DNA of 64,000 nucleotides from Daldinia sp. FL1419 (lineage: Eukaryota; Ascomycota; Sordariomycetes; Xylariales; Hypoxylaceae): NCBI GenBank assembly GCA_025201765.1, contig MU623488.1:17998-81997 (forward strand), in the 5' to 3' direction. Positions 46,179 to 57,799 of this stretch are shown in pieces (positions within the stretch are counted from its first letter, which is position 1; each line of letters opens with the position of its first letter). The translations under genes and the position numbers were made by a program. Below the pieces are notes generated by a model. The model was not told the origin of the DNA and ran no database searches. It saw nothing but the letters and a program-made list of their open reading frames with translations.

Positions 46179-48446
46179 ATGGACACATCCTCTCTCCCCA
46201 CCGCCTCTGGCCCAACAGCCAACTCCCCCTCCGACTTGTCTTACTCTTCGGGCGCTTCTCATACTTCCACTCGAAACACATCACCCGACTCTACTGATGC
46301 TGCTACTTCTTCCGCATTCGCATCACAGCTTTTGGACTTTGGTTTGAATCCTAATATAGAGCGCACTCCTAACGCTCTTGATTCTCAACTAAAGATGGAT
46401 CGAAACCCGTTCCAGTCTGTCAACGATCGTAGAAATAAGTTAGCTACGGATCGCGGCAATACGAACCAGATTCAACATCCTCAATCACAGTCCCAGTCTC
46501 AGTCCCAGTCCCAGTCCCAGTCCCCGCAGCAACAGAGTTTTCCAGTTCAAACACTGAGAGCTGGCGTGCAGCCTCTGAGTATGGCACCTAGAAGCCTTGT
46601 TTCGTCTAACTGGAGATCACAGGCAGCGGATGAGGCAGCCTTGTTAAGCCAAGCCGCCGAGTTCCCCTCGTTCGAGACTACTGTTGGTCATCAGATGCAG
46701 CACAGCTCTGGTAGCCGACAGCCACCATATACAAGCTCCCGTATAGAGGAGTTCCAGCAGCAGCAACTCTCCAGCATAGCAAACTATCCAACCTCCGCCG
46801 CCTTTAATGACTTTCAGCTGGATTCTAGTTTTGCTTATTGCTACGATCGAGGAAATGGCCAGTATACGCGCCTGATTCCCGCTGATATGTTGCCCGGCTT
46901 GAAGGATATCCCACCTCTACAGCCGAGCTGCTCCGGGATGTTGGTTTTGCCACTCCCTCGAGGTGCACCTTCAAACGGACGATCTAGCAACACTAGCCCA
47001 GTTCTCCTCAGAGTAAGCCATTTGGCACCCTTCCTAGATCATAATCTACACTATTTGTAGCTGTATGACGTACTGACTGGCTTCAGAGTGTTCCCAACAG
47101 CCCAACCTCGACTTCGGATAACATCCAGGTAAGCCAGAGTGTTTGCTTGAATCCCCTGCTCCGGAGCAGCGCCAATATGGTATCTATACTCTTCCAGTCA
47201 TCTATCCCCCCTCCCTCTCAACTCCTCCTCCAGTACCCTAGCCATCTGTCACTTTACCCCGCCATGAATTACATGTAAGCTTTAGGTGGTTTTAAGCTCG
47301 ACCCTATCCGCCAGTGCAAACGGGGGCCCAGTGTCTTAGACACCGGGAACGATAGCGGTCCCGATGATCCTGTCCTTTCCTTTCACATTGTCTGACAATA
47401 TGCAACACATCATACCCACTTTCGGAACTTATATAGCGTACATACTTAAGACCTAGGGGCTAATAGTTTCTCGCACCGCAGTCCCGAATCGACAATATCG
47501 TCGCCTCGACGCCCCCCACGCCCACAAACTTACCCATGGCGTCGGGCGTCACCGGCCTAGGTCCCGGCTCCGCGGCCGGCGCGTCGGGACACCACCATCA
47601 CCACCACCACGGCAGCGGCAGCGGCAGCGGCGGGAACAACAATCACGCGCAGCCGCAGCGCCGCCCTAAGATCTACTGCGATAAGTGGGTGCACGAAGGC
47701 GTGTGCGCCTTCACGCAGCAGGGCTGCAAATACAAGCACGAAATGCCCTTCGACAAGGTAACCCAGCACCAGCTCGGCTTGTTCCACGGCTTCCCCGCCT
47801 GGTGGAAGAAGCACCAGGCGGAACTATCGCGCCAGCGGGACGGGCCGGAGGACACGGCGAGACTGGGTGCGGGAGGGGAGAGATATATGGGACGAGTGGC
47901 GGGAAATAGTAATGGCCAAGGACACTCGGGAACGGCGAGTTCCGGCGATATATCAGGAATGACACCTGTACTACCGACCTGGCGTCGAGGTGGAAACGGT
48001 GGTCCCGTCGAGCAGAAGACGATGGGAATAGGCCGGAATGTGGTGAGAGGGGGTATTAAGAACCCTTTTAGTACGTTGGACCGAACACGTCCTCTTTCTT
48101 AGCCGAGAATCTAACGTTTCCTTTCTTAGTCCCGTATACCTCCCCCTTCGGCCCTATCGGACCCCCGGCTCGTACATCGTCTACGGCTCCAGCGACGCCC
48201 GTGGCGGATCTTGGCAGTTCGGCCCAAGTACGGCCACACCAGGCTGGTGGCTGCGGCGGCGGTATCGGAACTCCGCCAAAGACAGGAGGAGTAGGGGGCA
48301 ATAATGCTAGCACTACTGTTCCGAATACGAATCCGTATTCTTCCCTTGAGTCGCTGGAGGAGAGTAAGAGCGACAAACGCGAGAAGGAAGCCAAAGCATT
48401 AAGACCGGCGTCAGTCGTGAACTCTAGCGGAGCGCGTTTGAATTAA
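46179..48446 (+). CDS. CCCH zinc-finger protein with low-complexity N-terminus
   Basis: The proposed exons are 46179-47012, 47087-47128, 47482-48070 and 48130-48446, giving 593 residues. ATG 46179 (MDTSSLPTASGPT) follows a CT-rich leader. The N-terminal part is Ser/Gln-rich with an (SQ)n run encoded by a CAGTCC repeat (46485-46530) and a block, SFAYCYDRGNGQYTRLIPAD. The third exon encodes His7 and GSGSGSGG, then one CCCH finger: YCDKWVHEGVCAFTQQGCKYKH (Cys-x8-Cys-x6-Cys-x3-His). It is followed by TQHQLGLFHGFPAWWKKHQ. Such fingers usually bind RNA. The 353-nt third-exon boundary intron is long for this window and may hide a small exon. The target is unknown. Confidence 0.8.
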
Positions 48447-51295
48447 AAGACGCTGACCTAACTACTAGTACGGTGAAGGTCGTTATGGCTTTGAAAACAG
48501 ACGGCAAGACATTGGGCAGCGTCCATTTTTTTGCAAGAACACTTACACCCTTGTGGTGTTTTTCTCGTTCGCCACTCCCTACCTACCTACCTACCTCTAT
48601 ACATACATGCGTATCCCTTTTCATCACATCTAGCCCCACGATAGAAAGCTCAATAGCAGTCTTCGTCATTATCATCATCATCCGCGGAAGCATTTATCTC
48701 ATTTCTATCTGATTTCTACCTATCCTACATACGAAGCAAACAAAAGGATCATCATTCTTTTTTGTTTTTTTTTTTTGTTTTTTTGTTTTTTTGCTCTTGC
48801 TCTTCCAACGCATAGCACGACGACACGATCTTAGATTGACAACGGGCCGCGGTGGCGCTGGCAAAAGTTTCTCGCGAAACACGATTCACGACGGTCTACG
48901 TTTATTCCACTCCTTCTCTAGTTTTGCTTTCATCATTGGCATCTGCATTTAGGTTCGTGTTTAGGGGGGGCAAGGAGGTGGGAATTTTGAAGCGGACGAA
49001 AAGGAAAAGGGGGCTAGGAAAGGTGGGCAGGACGGAGGAGTAGGAAAAAAGGGGCAGGGCGAAGACTGATGGGAATAGGATCACATTGCCGATGTATAAT
49101 AAATTAGCCCCTCGAGGCGAGGCGAGGCGAAGAAAGGCCCGAAAGCTGGCGGATGTCCAGCATTGAATTAAATATTATGTGGCATTTCCTAATCTAGCCT
49201 GCGTCCGTTGCTTGGGCTTTGGTATCCTGTGATAGTTATGTACGTCGACATCCCTTGGCACATCACTTCTTCGCAAGGGTTATATAGGTGCTTGTTTCGA
49301 ATAGTTGAATGCTTATTATAAGTAAACCTTTTATTAATTATTCTTTTCTGCTAGTTACCTCTAGATGCTCCGAATAATAGCACGTAGTCCAGACTACGAT
49401 AGGATAGGAACATAGTAGCAATACCGCTATCAGGACTATAATTTGTACGTCTTATAAGTGATTTATTCCTATATATTGATGGAACGCGAGCGAACCTACT
49501 AACGAGATACTTTCGGATCATGCAAAATATGCTACATATTTGCAGCCATAGAGGACCCAACGTATTCCCCTTCTTTGAGTTACCAGATACGGCGAACCCC
49601 CTCGAGCAGGGTGCGAAATCCGCCACTTCATCTGCCCCGAGCAAAATAGTAATGCGGTCTAAAAGTTCTAGTGACCGCTGCCTATTATAAGCATCGGAGC
49701 GTACAGCAAAATCCCTGTGCCAGGGGCTTCTTGGAATATTCATTCATAAACATCGTTCCTACCGTTGACAAGATGAAGCCGTCTAACCACTGTGACACCT
49801 TCTGGCCATTAATGCTTACAGCGAGCTCGTACGTTAAGTTAACTCTGAGTCCGGTTTTAGTGGCCCTCTTACCGAAGTTGGAATAATTAGATATAGCTGT
49901 TTAAGTAGCTGCGTGGAGTGGCGAGAAATATTCTTATATTCCCCCGAGGTTGAGAATATATGACCTACCCAGTAAGCCCATTGTGACGTCCGTGCTTCGG
50001 CATCTGTATCCTAGCTTCTAAGTCGCGCACGTCGTTACCGAAAACCCGTTTCGAAGGAGTTCTGTTGTAATTGTATCATTATGATATCGACTGATTTCCT
50101 CAAAGATTCTATCAGGTTTCTGTATTTCTTTTATGCGGCAGTGAAGGCTAAGAGCTTGCTGGCACTGTTTGTGTAGTCCGTCTTCTGCCGAATTCATTTT
50201 GGTTTAAATCTTGGACTATTACTGGTTACCATGAGTATTGCCCCGGACAAGTTCAAGAAGCATTTCTGGCTCGGCGCCGGCTCGTTTTTCTGGACAACCA
50301 CACGTACCTACTTTGAGTGTGAATCGGCGTAGTATTGCGAGATGATACTACAATCATCCCATTCACACCCTCACCGTCAGTCTACCAAAGAGGTATGGAA
50401 CAGCTTCAAACTAAGAAAGAAAAAGTCCATTCGAATAAGGTAGATATACCTAACCGTAGATTTATACTGTCCTCTTCCATAGAGCTTATGAAGAGATGAT
50501 AAAACCTCGCATATTGGAAATACTCCAATTCAATAACCTCTAAGTTAATAAAAGGCGCCTACCTAGGTTAGGTACCTAGGTACACACAAGCCACCTGCTT
50601 TAGATAGGTACAGTATGTGCACCCCTCCTACAATACTCACCCATCTGCCTATTTCACTTTTCAACAAAGTTTGCTACTGTGTATACTTTGCTTTTTTTCT
50701 CTTTTTCCTCTTTTTTTCCTTCTTTTCTTTTTTTTTTTCCCGCGCACGGCCAGACGATAGCAAATATTCTAAGCAACCAAGTCAAAGTGAACCAACAAAG
50801 ATATAGGTAATTCTTCCATTATTAAATACCCAACGCCTCACCCCACCTCACCTTTACCTACCACCCTTTATCCAGATCTCCAATCCTATCCTGTCCTATC
50901 ACGGCCCAGCACGAGAGCGCCCTGGAAACCAACAAGATAGCCAACAAAAAAGCGTACATAGGTATTTTGAGAGGCGAAACCAACAACAAAATACAGAACC
51001 CCAAGGCTCGAGGGCCAGATGATGACAACATATCGCTCGCCCATGTGATGATAAACAGACAACATCCGCCAGGAGATCCGCGCCGAGTAGCAAAGCAAAT
51101 AGTACCTATATATATAGCCCACCCAAATATGCCTGCACCCACGACCCCACCTAAAACGCCATGCTCCAATGCCGTCATCGTCGCTAACATAAGTCCCTCG
51201 CATCGTGACATCATGCACGATACGCCGTAACCGAGAGACATGAAATCTAAATGCAGCAATAACAATCTAAAAATTCGAGCATAAGGCAAAGGCTT
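48447..51295. other. Gene-free region between the CCCH gene and the 995-residue gene
   Basis: About 2.8 kb. It holds (CTAC)n at about 48578-48597, T-rich tracts at 48758-48792 and 50692-50740, (GAGGC)3 at about 49112-49130 and a TACCTAGGTTAGGTACCTAGGTAC motif at about 50560-50583. A minus-strand frame of 130 codons (49351-49743) has no recognisable content and no intron logic, so it is not called as a gene. Confidence 0.5.
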
Positions 51296-54283
51296 TCACT
51301 TTCCAGCAGGGTCAACGTCTTCGTAGACCCGAAATGCTTCTTCGGTGTCCACCCACGGCTGGTTACTAGGATACTCGCTTGGAACACTAGACCCTTGGCT
51401 CCTAGCGTCGTCTTCATTCTCTCTATCAAAGGCGTCTGTGCCGCTCATGATATCATCGTCCTCATGGATATCGATATCAGGCAGAGAATGGCGGTTTTCC
51501 GCATCTTCTATGCCTGGCCAGACCTCGTCTTCTGTGCCACGCAACTGCCCATCCTGCCAGGATTCCTGCGTGTCTTCTTCTGGGTGTGAAAAGTCCACCA
51601 TTGGGCTATCGCCCGCCGAGTCATCATCTTCATCCATGTACTCCTCGCCGTCGTGATGCTCCGTCTCGCTGCCACTGTTACCTATATCACCACCGTCGAC
51701 AATGACTACGCTACGACTAGCTCTTCTTTCGAAGCCAGGAGCATTGCTGTATGGTGTAGCATAAAAGGGTGTTGAATTGCGGGGAACAAAAACTTCAGGA
51801 ACTGGACTGGGCGATGATGTACTCCAGCGCGGCGTATTTCGTGGTCGGACTGATGGAGAGCGGGTACCACGACGTTTTACGAGGGCAGCGACATGGTTCG
51901 TTGGAGGAGCCACCCGAGTGACTTGCGGCGAAGGACGGCGCTCGTATTGTTGGACGTACGATGTCACCCGTCGTTTCGCTTGAGCGGGTGATACAAGCGT
52001 TGGTTCCATTGGCGGCATAGAATTTGTGCGAATATGAGGTGGTTTAGAGGCTTTGCGCTCTCTAAACATCGCTGGAGATTTAAAGCGGGAGGCAGAACGA
52101 TTAGTCCCCAGAGAAGGAGACGGGCGGGCAGTTCCCGTGAGAAGACCTGGGGCCGGTGACATGGTCATCCTATGCCAATTGTGCTGTGCTGCCCGACGGA
52201 GGCTATAAGACTGGGATACATTGGTACTTGGGGGATGTTCATCAAGATTGTCATTCCATGCCCAACAATCTTCCAAGGCATCTGCCTCGGGGACCTCTTG
52301 AGTGCTTTGGGAATCCGCGTAAACACGGCTTAATTCTCGCAGTCGCTGCCAACTCCATCCGTTATCGTACGCATCTTGATCCTGAAGGTACGCCTCAGGG
52401 TGGGTAATAAAGAGACGTTGGACGCCAGTTGCCTTCATAACAACGCTCGAGCGTAGAAACGGGACATCCCACGTTACCGGTGTGACCATCTCGGCTGGTG
52501 ATAGGAACCTGAGTCTTGAATCCCTATGTACCTTACGCAAAGGCACCCATGGCGACTGGAGACCGAGAAACTTAGCCACGCGATAGTGTTGAGTTGAGCC
52601 ATGATAAACATTTGCTTGCATGCGAGAAAAAGTACGGAATAAAGACCCAAACGCATCGGAAATGGCTTGATGAACACTTCGAGCATCTGAGCCGCCAATA
52701 GTCACGTTTTTGACAAGGCCCCGACTTCTAAGCCGTTGCTCAATAATGCGATTAGGCGCACAAGCCCGGGCAAGCAGCCACTCCGACTCGAGCTCGGGCC
52801 CAGCCCAATCCGTAAATTCGGCAGACTGAGACTCCAAAATAGAAGAACTATTAGGCAGCTGCGTCCACTGATCGGGTTCAACACTACCTCCGGAAGGGTG
52901 CTGACTTGTGTAGTCATTGAATCCCATCCATACACTCTTCAGGGGAAAAGGCAAAAATACTACTTCAATCTCCCACGGGCGGGTAGAGGATGGAAAGGAG
53001 GACAGGCCTTGTAACTGACTTAATTGTGACTTCAGTGCTTGCAGCTGACTGTAAAGCTCCGCGCGGCTTGCCACGTACTCACTTCCAACAGTGGAAATGG
53101 ACGCCACACTAGTCATAGATTCATTAACGTTTAGAGGCCGGGAGCGAAAGTCGGGAACCTGGGCGCCATCGTTAATTAACTTCTCAACTTCTTCCACGCG
53201 CGATTCTAGTTCAGTTATCCTCAGGTCACTCTGATCATGCTTCTCCTCGCAGGCGTCATGATCAACAATTGAGAGCGATGGGTTCTCGAGTCGATCCAGC
53301 CGCCGTTCGTGTCCTTGAACGGTATCAGACAGTTGTCTAATTGCCTGTCGATCAAATCCGGGAGGAGATAGGCTTCGCCTTTCATTGATGTCTCCATGTC
53401 TAGAAGACCTTGGGGTATTTGCGACTGTCTGTCCATCATCCACGGATTGGTCTGTGCCAGGATCGGCGATGTTTTCCTCCTGGGGGTTGGTTTCTTCTTC
53501 CTGTTCCAGAGGGGGCTCGCCTAACTTGGATCTAACACCACTTAGTGTCCCTAGTCCTTTCCCGGCAAACGGCCGTAAATATCCCACTCTGGCAGACGAC
53601 GTCGTAGAGCTCGGCTGCGAAGAGATTAGGCACTGGCTTGGGATTGGTGGGAGTTGACTACTTCCTTCATCTGGATCAGATCGAAGGAAGTTAGACCAAC
53701 TTAACGTATCAGGAATAGAGGATGGTGGTACGGGTGTCGGCGCCTGATCTTGCGGCGCATTGTCCTGCTCCACGAGATTTGGAAAAGGGAACTCGTTAAA
53801 CGTATAAAAATCTATGCCCGGATCCGTTGGCGTTGGTAATTTGAAAGAAAGATCCGGTACCACTGGTGTAAGGGGCTCCCTACCGGTTGTAGGCCGTTCA
53901 TTTTCCTGGCCACTGTCCACAACACCAGTTTTAGCTGCGATTGCGACAGGAGGTTGACTGTCGTGAATGTCATCGTGAAAGCAAGCATGATGGGAACACA
54001 TGCACCAAGCAGATTCATCGGATCCGGTATTTCCATTAGGGAATCCAGTAGCATATCCTGAAGAGACTCCTGTTGAAATTCCTCTGTTTGTCCTGGCAGA
54101 GAAAGCGCCGCGGCTCCAGAAGCGACGACATCCACACTTAGGTCCTTCGACACCGCGAGATAAATCCACGAAATTGCATGGCCCGCCGGGGAGCGTCGGC
54201 GGGTTGGCAATCACGGTCGCATCGCTATAGATATTAAAGAAAGGGCTAGTTGGTAATGAGAGGTCGGGGATGGATCCTGCCAT
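51296..54283 (-). CDS. Uncharacterised 995-residue fungal protein with N-terminal Cys/His cluster
   Basis: A single exon beginning MAGSIPDLSLPTSPFFNIYS. I do not recognise a named family. Near the N-terminus a possible metal site is spread over residues 50-103 (Cys50, Cys52, Cys94, Cys96, His98, His99, Cys101, His103), with the conserved-looking strings KCGCRRFWSRG and WCMCSHHACFHDD. Residues about 310-430 contain a predicted coiled coil (LRITELESRVEEVEKLI, then YSQLQALKSQLSQLQGL). A globular, tryptophan-rich region follows at about 455-690 (EIEVVFLPFPLKSVWMGF, SDAFGSLFRTFSRMQANVYH). The remainder is Pro/Ser-rich and then strongly acidic (GEEYMDEDDDSAGDS). The central region looks conserved and may carry the function, which cannot be stated. 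Confidence 0.85.
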   Translation of the reverse strand: MAGSIPDLSLPTSPFFNIYSDATVIANPPTLPGGPCNFVDLSRGVEGPKCGCRRFWSRGAFSARTNRGISTGVSSGYATGFPNGNTGSDESAWCMCSHHACFHDDIHDSQPPVAIAAKTGVVDSGQENERPTTGREPLTPVVPDLSFKLPTPTDPGIDFYTFNEFPFPNLVEQDNAPQDQAPTPVPPSSIPDTLSWSNFLRSDPDEGSSQLPPIPSQCLISSQPSSTTSSARVGYLRPFAGKGLGTLSGVRSKLGEPPLEQEEETNPQEENIADPGTDQSVDDGQTVANTPRSSRHGDINERRSLSPPGFDRQAIRQLSDTVQGHERRLDRLENPSLSIVDHDACEEKHDQSDLRITELESRVEEVEKLINDGAQVPDFRSRPLNVNESMTSVASISTVGSEYVASRAELYSQLQALKSQLSQLQGLSSFPSSTRPWEIEVVFLPFPLKSVWMGFNDYTSQHPSGGSVEPDQWTQLPNSSSILESQSAEFTDWAGPELESEWLLARACAPNRIIEQRLRSRGLVKNVTIGGSDARSVHQAISDAFGSLFRTFSRMQANVYHGSTQHYRVAKFLGLQSPWVPLRKVHRDSRLRFLSPAEMVTPVTWDVPFLRSSVVMKATGVQRLFITHPEAYLQDQDAYDNGWSWQRLRELSRVYADSQSTQEVPEADALEDCWAWNDNLDEHPPSTNVSQSYSLRRAAQHNWHRMTMSPAPGLLTGTARPSPSLGTNRSASRFKSPAMFRERKASKPPHIRTNSMPPMEPTLVSPAQAKRRVTSYVQQYERRPSPQVTRVAPPTNHVAALVKRRGTRSPSVRPRNTPRWSTSSPSPVPEVFVPRNSTPFYATPYSNAPGFERRASRSVVIVDGGDIGNSGSETEHHDGEEYMDEDDDSAGDSPMVDFSHPEEDTQESWQDGQLRGTEDEVWPGIEDAENRHSLPDIDIHEDDDIMSGTDAFDRENEDDARSQGSSVPSEYPSNQPWVDTEEAFRVYEDVDPAGK

Positions 54284-56083
54284 TGGGTTGAGCGCTCCTC
54301 GATCCAGGGCATCGAAAGGGGGGTGAAAGAAGACGAAGCAGAAAACCCAATTAATGAGGGGGGATGGTTCGATATTTATCTTCGACGACGACGGGAAGTG
54401 TCGGGATCCTAGGCGACCCTACCGGACGCGGCTAGGTCGCGATCCGAAATATCTAGTACATGGCACTGCTCCTAATGTTAGTTGCCAGCTCGGGAGGGTA
54501 GGTTCTTGTTAGGGTTACGAATCCAAAGTCCTTGGGTAAATACTGACCGTAAGGAAAGGGGAAAGGGGAGGACAACAGGTTGCGACAATGGAGGAGACGT
54601 CGTAATTTATGTACAAGAGGCAACAAGCGAAGGCGCGCGTACTAGTAAAGAGCAATGCGAAAAGCAAGCTATGAGAGGTGTGATTTTGGAAGTTCAGAAA
54701 TTCAGAGTGAGGCGTCTGGATAGGATTGGACCGAAGTTGATGGTGGGGGGGTAAAAAGGATATGGGAGATGGATCATGGACCTATCCAAAATGGAGTCGA
54801 GGCGTAAAAAATGCGGGTTATGATAGCTGTGGAGAATAATGATCCAGGTAAGTAACCTATGGTTCTATGCAACTTCAATGTTGCGGTAGATTAATATTTT
54901 ATGTAGGTAAGATGTAGTGAAACAAGTTATTAGTCTATGACTCGACGCAATTCCAATCTACAAGGGTATCTCTTCCCCGGCGGTATAGAAGGAGGAAAAA
55001 AAAAGATTTGGATGAAGTGGAAGAAAGCAGATAGTTCCCACCACCAGCCAGCAAGCAAAGCAAGCAACAACAACAGGCAGCTCTTTGGAGGAAGGGAGGA
55101 GTTGGGGATCCATAAATTAGCTAGATTAGGTACCTATCGTATACTTCTCATAGGGTCATTTCTGTACCATAGTTTCCACTTCCAAATGCCAGTTCCCACT
55201 CTACGCGTCTCCCTAAAAGAGAAATGAGCGAATAAGAATCGCCGAGCAAGGCGCGACCGTCGCGTATTGGGTGAAGCGGAAACACGCTTATTGGATGGGA
55301 ACATTTGGAGATCCTTGTTAGTGGATGCTTCTGTGCCAAAACGATGGGGAGGTACCCATAAGAGTTCCAACTCTGAAGTCACCACCAAAAATATACGGAA
55401 ATTTTCAAGAGCTATCACGAAAAGTAACATGTTTCTTGTTCTTTCCAGTATCGACCGCCTCATTGAAAACCCAGTTAAAACCAAGATCGGGCAAAAGGGT
55501 AACAGTTTCTATGCAAGCTTATCCTCCAAGCCAAGCGCCCTACCTGACGTCCGCCCCGCGAGAAAAAAAAAAAAAAAGCTAACCCCCGTCCTGGAAGATA
55601 AGTCACTGACGTCCAAGCGTGTACGTATCTTTGGAGTCACTATGGTTGTCGATACCATAATTCGCATCTCTTGAGCTACCAGGACAAGGATAAGCTGGCT
55701 TGAGCATTGGAATGTGCTACCAAGATAACCCAGGATAAATCAATTTAAATCCCTGATTAGTTAAATAGGAGCTAGTTACATGTTCTAGCCTACCCGCAAG
55801 GCTTGCCTCGGCCCTTTTGATTTCTTTTGGGATAGGTATAAATGGTATAGAATGTTGTAGTGGTGGTGGTAATAGTGGTATCTTATATATAAGAGGTATG
55901 CAAAGCGAGATGCAATGTGAGTTGGACCGACTTAAATCGCCTCGTAAATATGCCAAACATGCAACCAAATCCAAGCCCCAACCCCCGAAAAACCCAATAA
56001 TAGTATACATGACCCGTCACAGCATAGCTCATTCGGACTGGTACCGTAGATTTTTTTTGTTTTCTTTTTTTTTCTCATCACAA
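54284..56083. other. Intergenic, no gene seen
   Basis: This includes the promoter of the 995-residue gene and the 3' region of the next minus-strand gene. A run of 15 A is at about 55563-55577. A plus-strand frame of 135 codons (55267-55674) overlaps a competing frame and has no recognisable content. A T-rich tract is at 56051-56073. Confidence 0.5.
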
Positions 56084-57799
56084 CTAGACTTCGCCCCAAC
56101 TTCCCATAGGCCCAGTCGTCGCGATCATCGAGCCGGTGCCGACAGAACCGCCGATGTCCCAATAATGCCGAGATGATGAGGCGCTACTCCTCCTGACCGA
56201 CCTCCGCGTACTCTGACTAGCGCAACTCGACGCATGTTTGAACAGGGGACTTGACGGCACAGTCGTCTTGGATTTACGCCTTTCTACAGTGCGCCGCCCT
56301 GAAATTAGCGGATGGTGTTGACGTACTCGCGCAACCTTGGCGGCTGCGTCTTGCATGCTTGACGATGCGACGCCAGAGTTGCTAGAAATTGTACCACCAC
56401 TGTTGCTAGATCGTGATGTAAAGCGCGACCGTAAATAACGGAATACGAGCCTTACATCTAGTTCTTGTTCCCACTCTTCCTGTGTAAATGCCAGTGCAGA
56501 ATTTTCTAACTGAGGTTGTGATTGTGAGTTAGTCTGGCCTGATTTGGACGGCTGCGTAGCTTGTGCTCGTGTACCTAGCGTTGGCTGGAATTCGGGAACA
56601 GCCGCTGACGGCTCTTCCGTCCTCGCACCGGTTGTGGCGTCGTGTGCACCCTCCGGTATGGGTGGTAAGCCCGCATAAGGAATGGGCATTTGTTGTACCC
56701 GACTGAAAGTTGAGAAGGCTCCGGGGTGGTCAGAGAGCCGATGGATAAGTAGACCGAGCTCTTTAGCAACTCGTTCCAACATTTTGAGCTGCCACCCGGA
56801 ATCCTTCTCGTCTTTCATGCTGACGTCCATTTGTTGAGACATGGGCATGGGTGATAGCTTTGCCGTCGAGGAAAGATCTTCGTCAGGTAATTCTTCACCA
56901 AATAAGATGGAGAGCATCTTATCATCAATTCCCAAAATATCACGGACAACTTTTCGAGTAATGCGACCCCATATGCTCTCACCATCTGTTCCTTGCTCGC
57001 TGTCGTCGTGATCATGCCATTCTTGGCTATGATCTACAGCATTACTTGTCGAATCCTCCAGGCCGCTCATCGTCACCGCATCGTCGTCTTTTTGTTCTAT
57101 GTGGTTGAGTACCGACGCACCGGCGACGGATCGCTGTCTTCTACGCGTTTCTTTCTGGATTTCTTCTAGAAGGCAGCGGCTTTGTTCCAAACGCCATGCT
57201 TCTATCCACTTCATCTTATCCATTTCACGAGTCTTCTCATCTTCAGGCTCAACTTGATTCAAGTCCAGGCTTCCACGTCTTGTCATGCGGCGAGGGTTAT
57301 ACTGTTCGAATGCGTAAAGTCGTTCCTGTACGTCGGCGCCCATGCCATCCTGATCCAGCCGAAACATACCGAGACCGTTATGGCCAGGGACCACAGGTGT
57401 TGAATAGGGGTGAGCATGGGGAGGGTCGTAAAAATTCGGAGCAGACCGAAATTCAGCTAAGTGGTCGTCTAAACTATCTAACTCGGCATCGTCGTCTTCA
57501 TCCACCGCATCAACAAAGCTTGAGGATTGTTGCTGTCCAGCGCTAGGACCCGATGGTGCAACTGTGCCAAGACTTCCAACCTCACTCAACCGCGAACGGC
57601 CTGGCGTACTAGTAGTCTTCTGGGTTGAGGTTAAGTAAGACGTCGAGGTGCCAGCGTCGGTGGGAGGCGAGAAGAGTACCCAGGTCTGGGAATCTTGAAC
57701 AGCGTGGGAAGCTGGAGGAAGCTGTGGTGATTGCTCGTCTTCGGGAGAAGGACGAAAAACTCGCTGAGCGGCCTGTCGTGCAGGTTGCTGGAAGGCCAT
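56084..57799 (-). CDS. Uncharacterised 571-residue fungal protein
   Basis: A single exon from ATG 57799 (MAFQQPARQAAQRVFRPSPE). I do not recognise the family. The N-terminal 100 residues are Ser/Thr/Pro-rich. A charged, probably helical segment follows (MDKMKWIEAWRLEQSRCLLE, then EIQKETRRRQRS). Next is a likely folded block, about residues 265-375 (WGRITRKVVRDILGIDDKML, then WQLKMLERVAKELGLLIHRL). After that is a second helical segment (EWEQELDVRLVFRYLRSRF). The C-terminus is basic and Ser-rich and ends in a Gly/Met-rich tail (IGGSVGTGSMIATTGPMGSW). The even codon use and uninterrupted frame support a real gene. It lies about 1.8 kb from the 995-residue gene on the same strand, but nothing shows a shared function. 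Confidence 0.83.
   Translation of the reverse strand: MAFQQPARQAAQRVFRPSPEDEQSPQLPPASHAVQDSQTWVLFSPPTDAGTSTSYLTSTQKTTSTPGRSRLSEVGSLGTVAPSGPSAGQQQSSSFVDAVDEDDDAELDSLDDHLAEFRSAPNFYDPPHAHPYSTPVVPGHNGLGMFRLDQDGMGADVQERLYAFEQYNPRRMTRRGSLDLNQVEPEDEKTREMDKMKWIEAWRLEQSRCLLEEIQKETRRRQRSVAGASVLNHIEQKDDDAVTMSGLEDSTSNAVDHSQEWHDHDDSEQGTDGESIWGRITRKVVRDILGIDDKMLSILFGEELPDEDLSSTAKLSPMPMSQQMDVSMKDEKDSGWQLKMLERVAKELGLLIHRLSDHPGAFSTFSRVQQMPIPYAGLPPIPEGAHDATTGARTEEPSAAVPEFQPTLGTRAQATQPSKSGQTNSQSQPQLENSALAFTQEEWEQELDVRLVFRYLRSRFTSRSSNSGGTISSNSGVASSSMQDAAAKVARVRQHHPLISGRRTVERRKSKTTVPSSPLFKHASSCASQSTRRSVRRSSASSSRHYWDIGGSVGTGSMIATTGPMGSWGEV

Noticed and set aside
49351..49743. 130-codon minus-strand open frame
   Set aside because: No recognisable motif, no splice context, composition like the surrounding spacer, and an overlapping frame on the other strand.
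55267..55674. 135-codon plus-strand open frame
   Set aside because: It ends in an A-run encoding a lysine stretch and overlaps another frame of similar length, and no homology was recognised. A chance frame is more likely.
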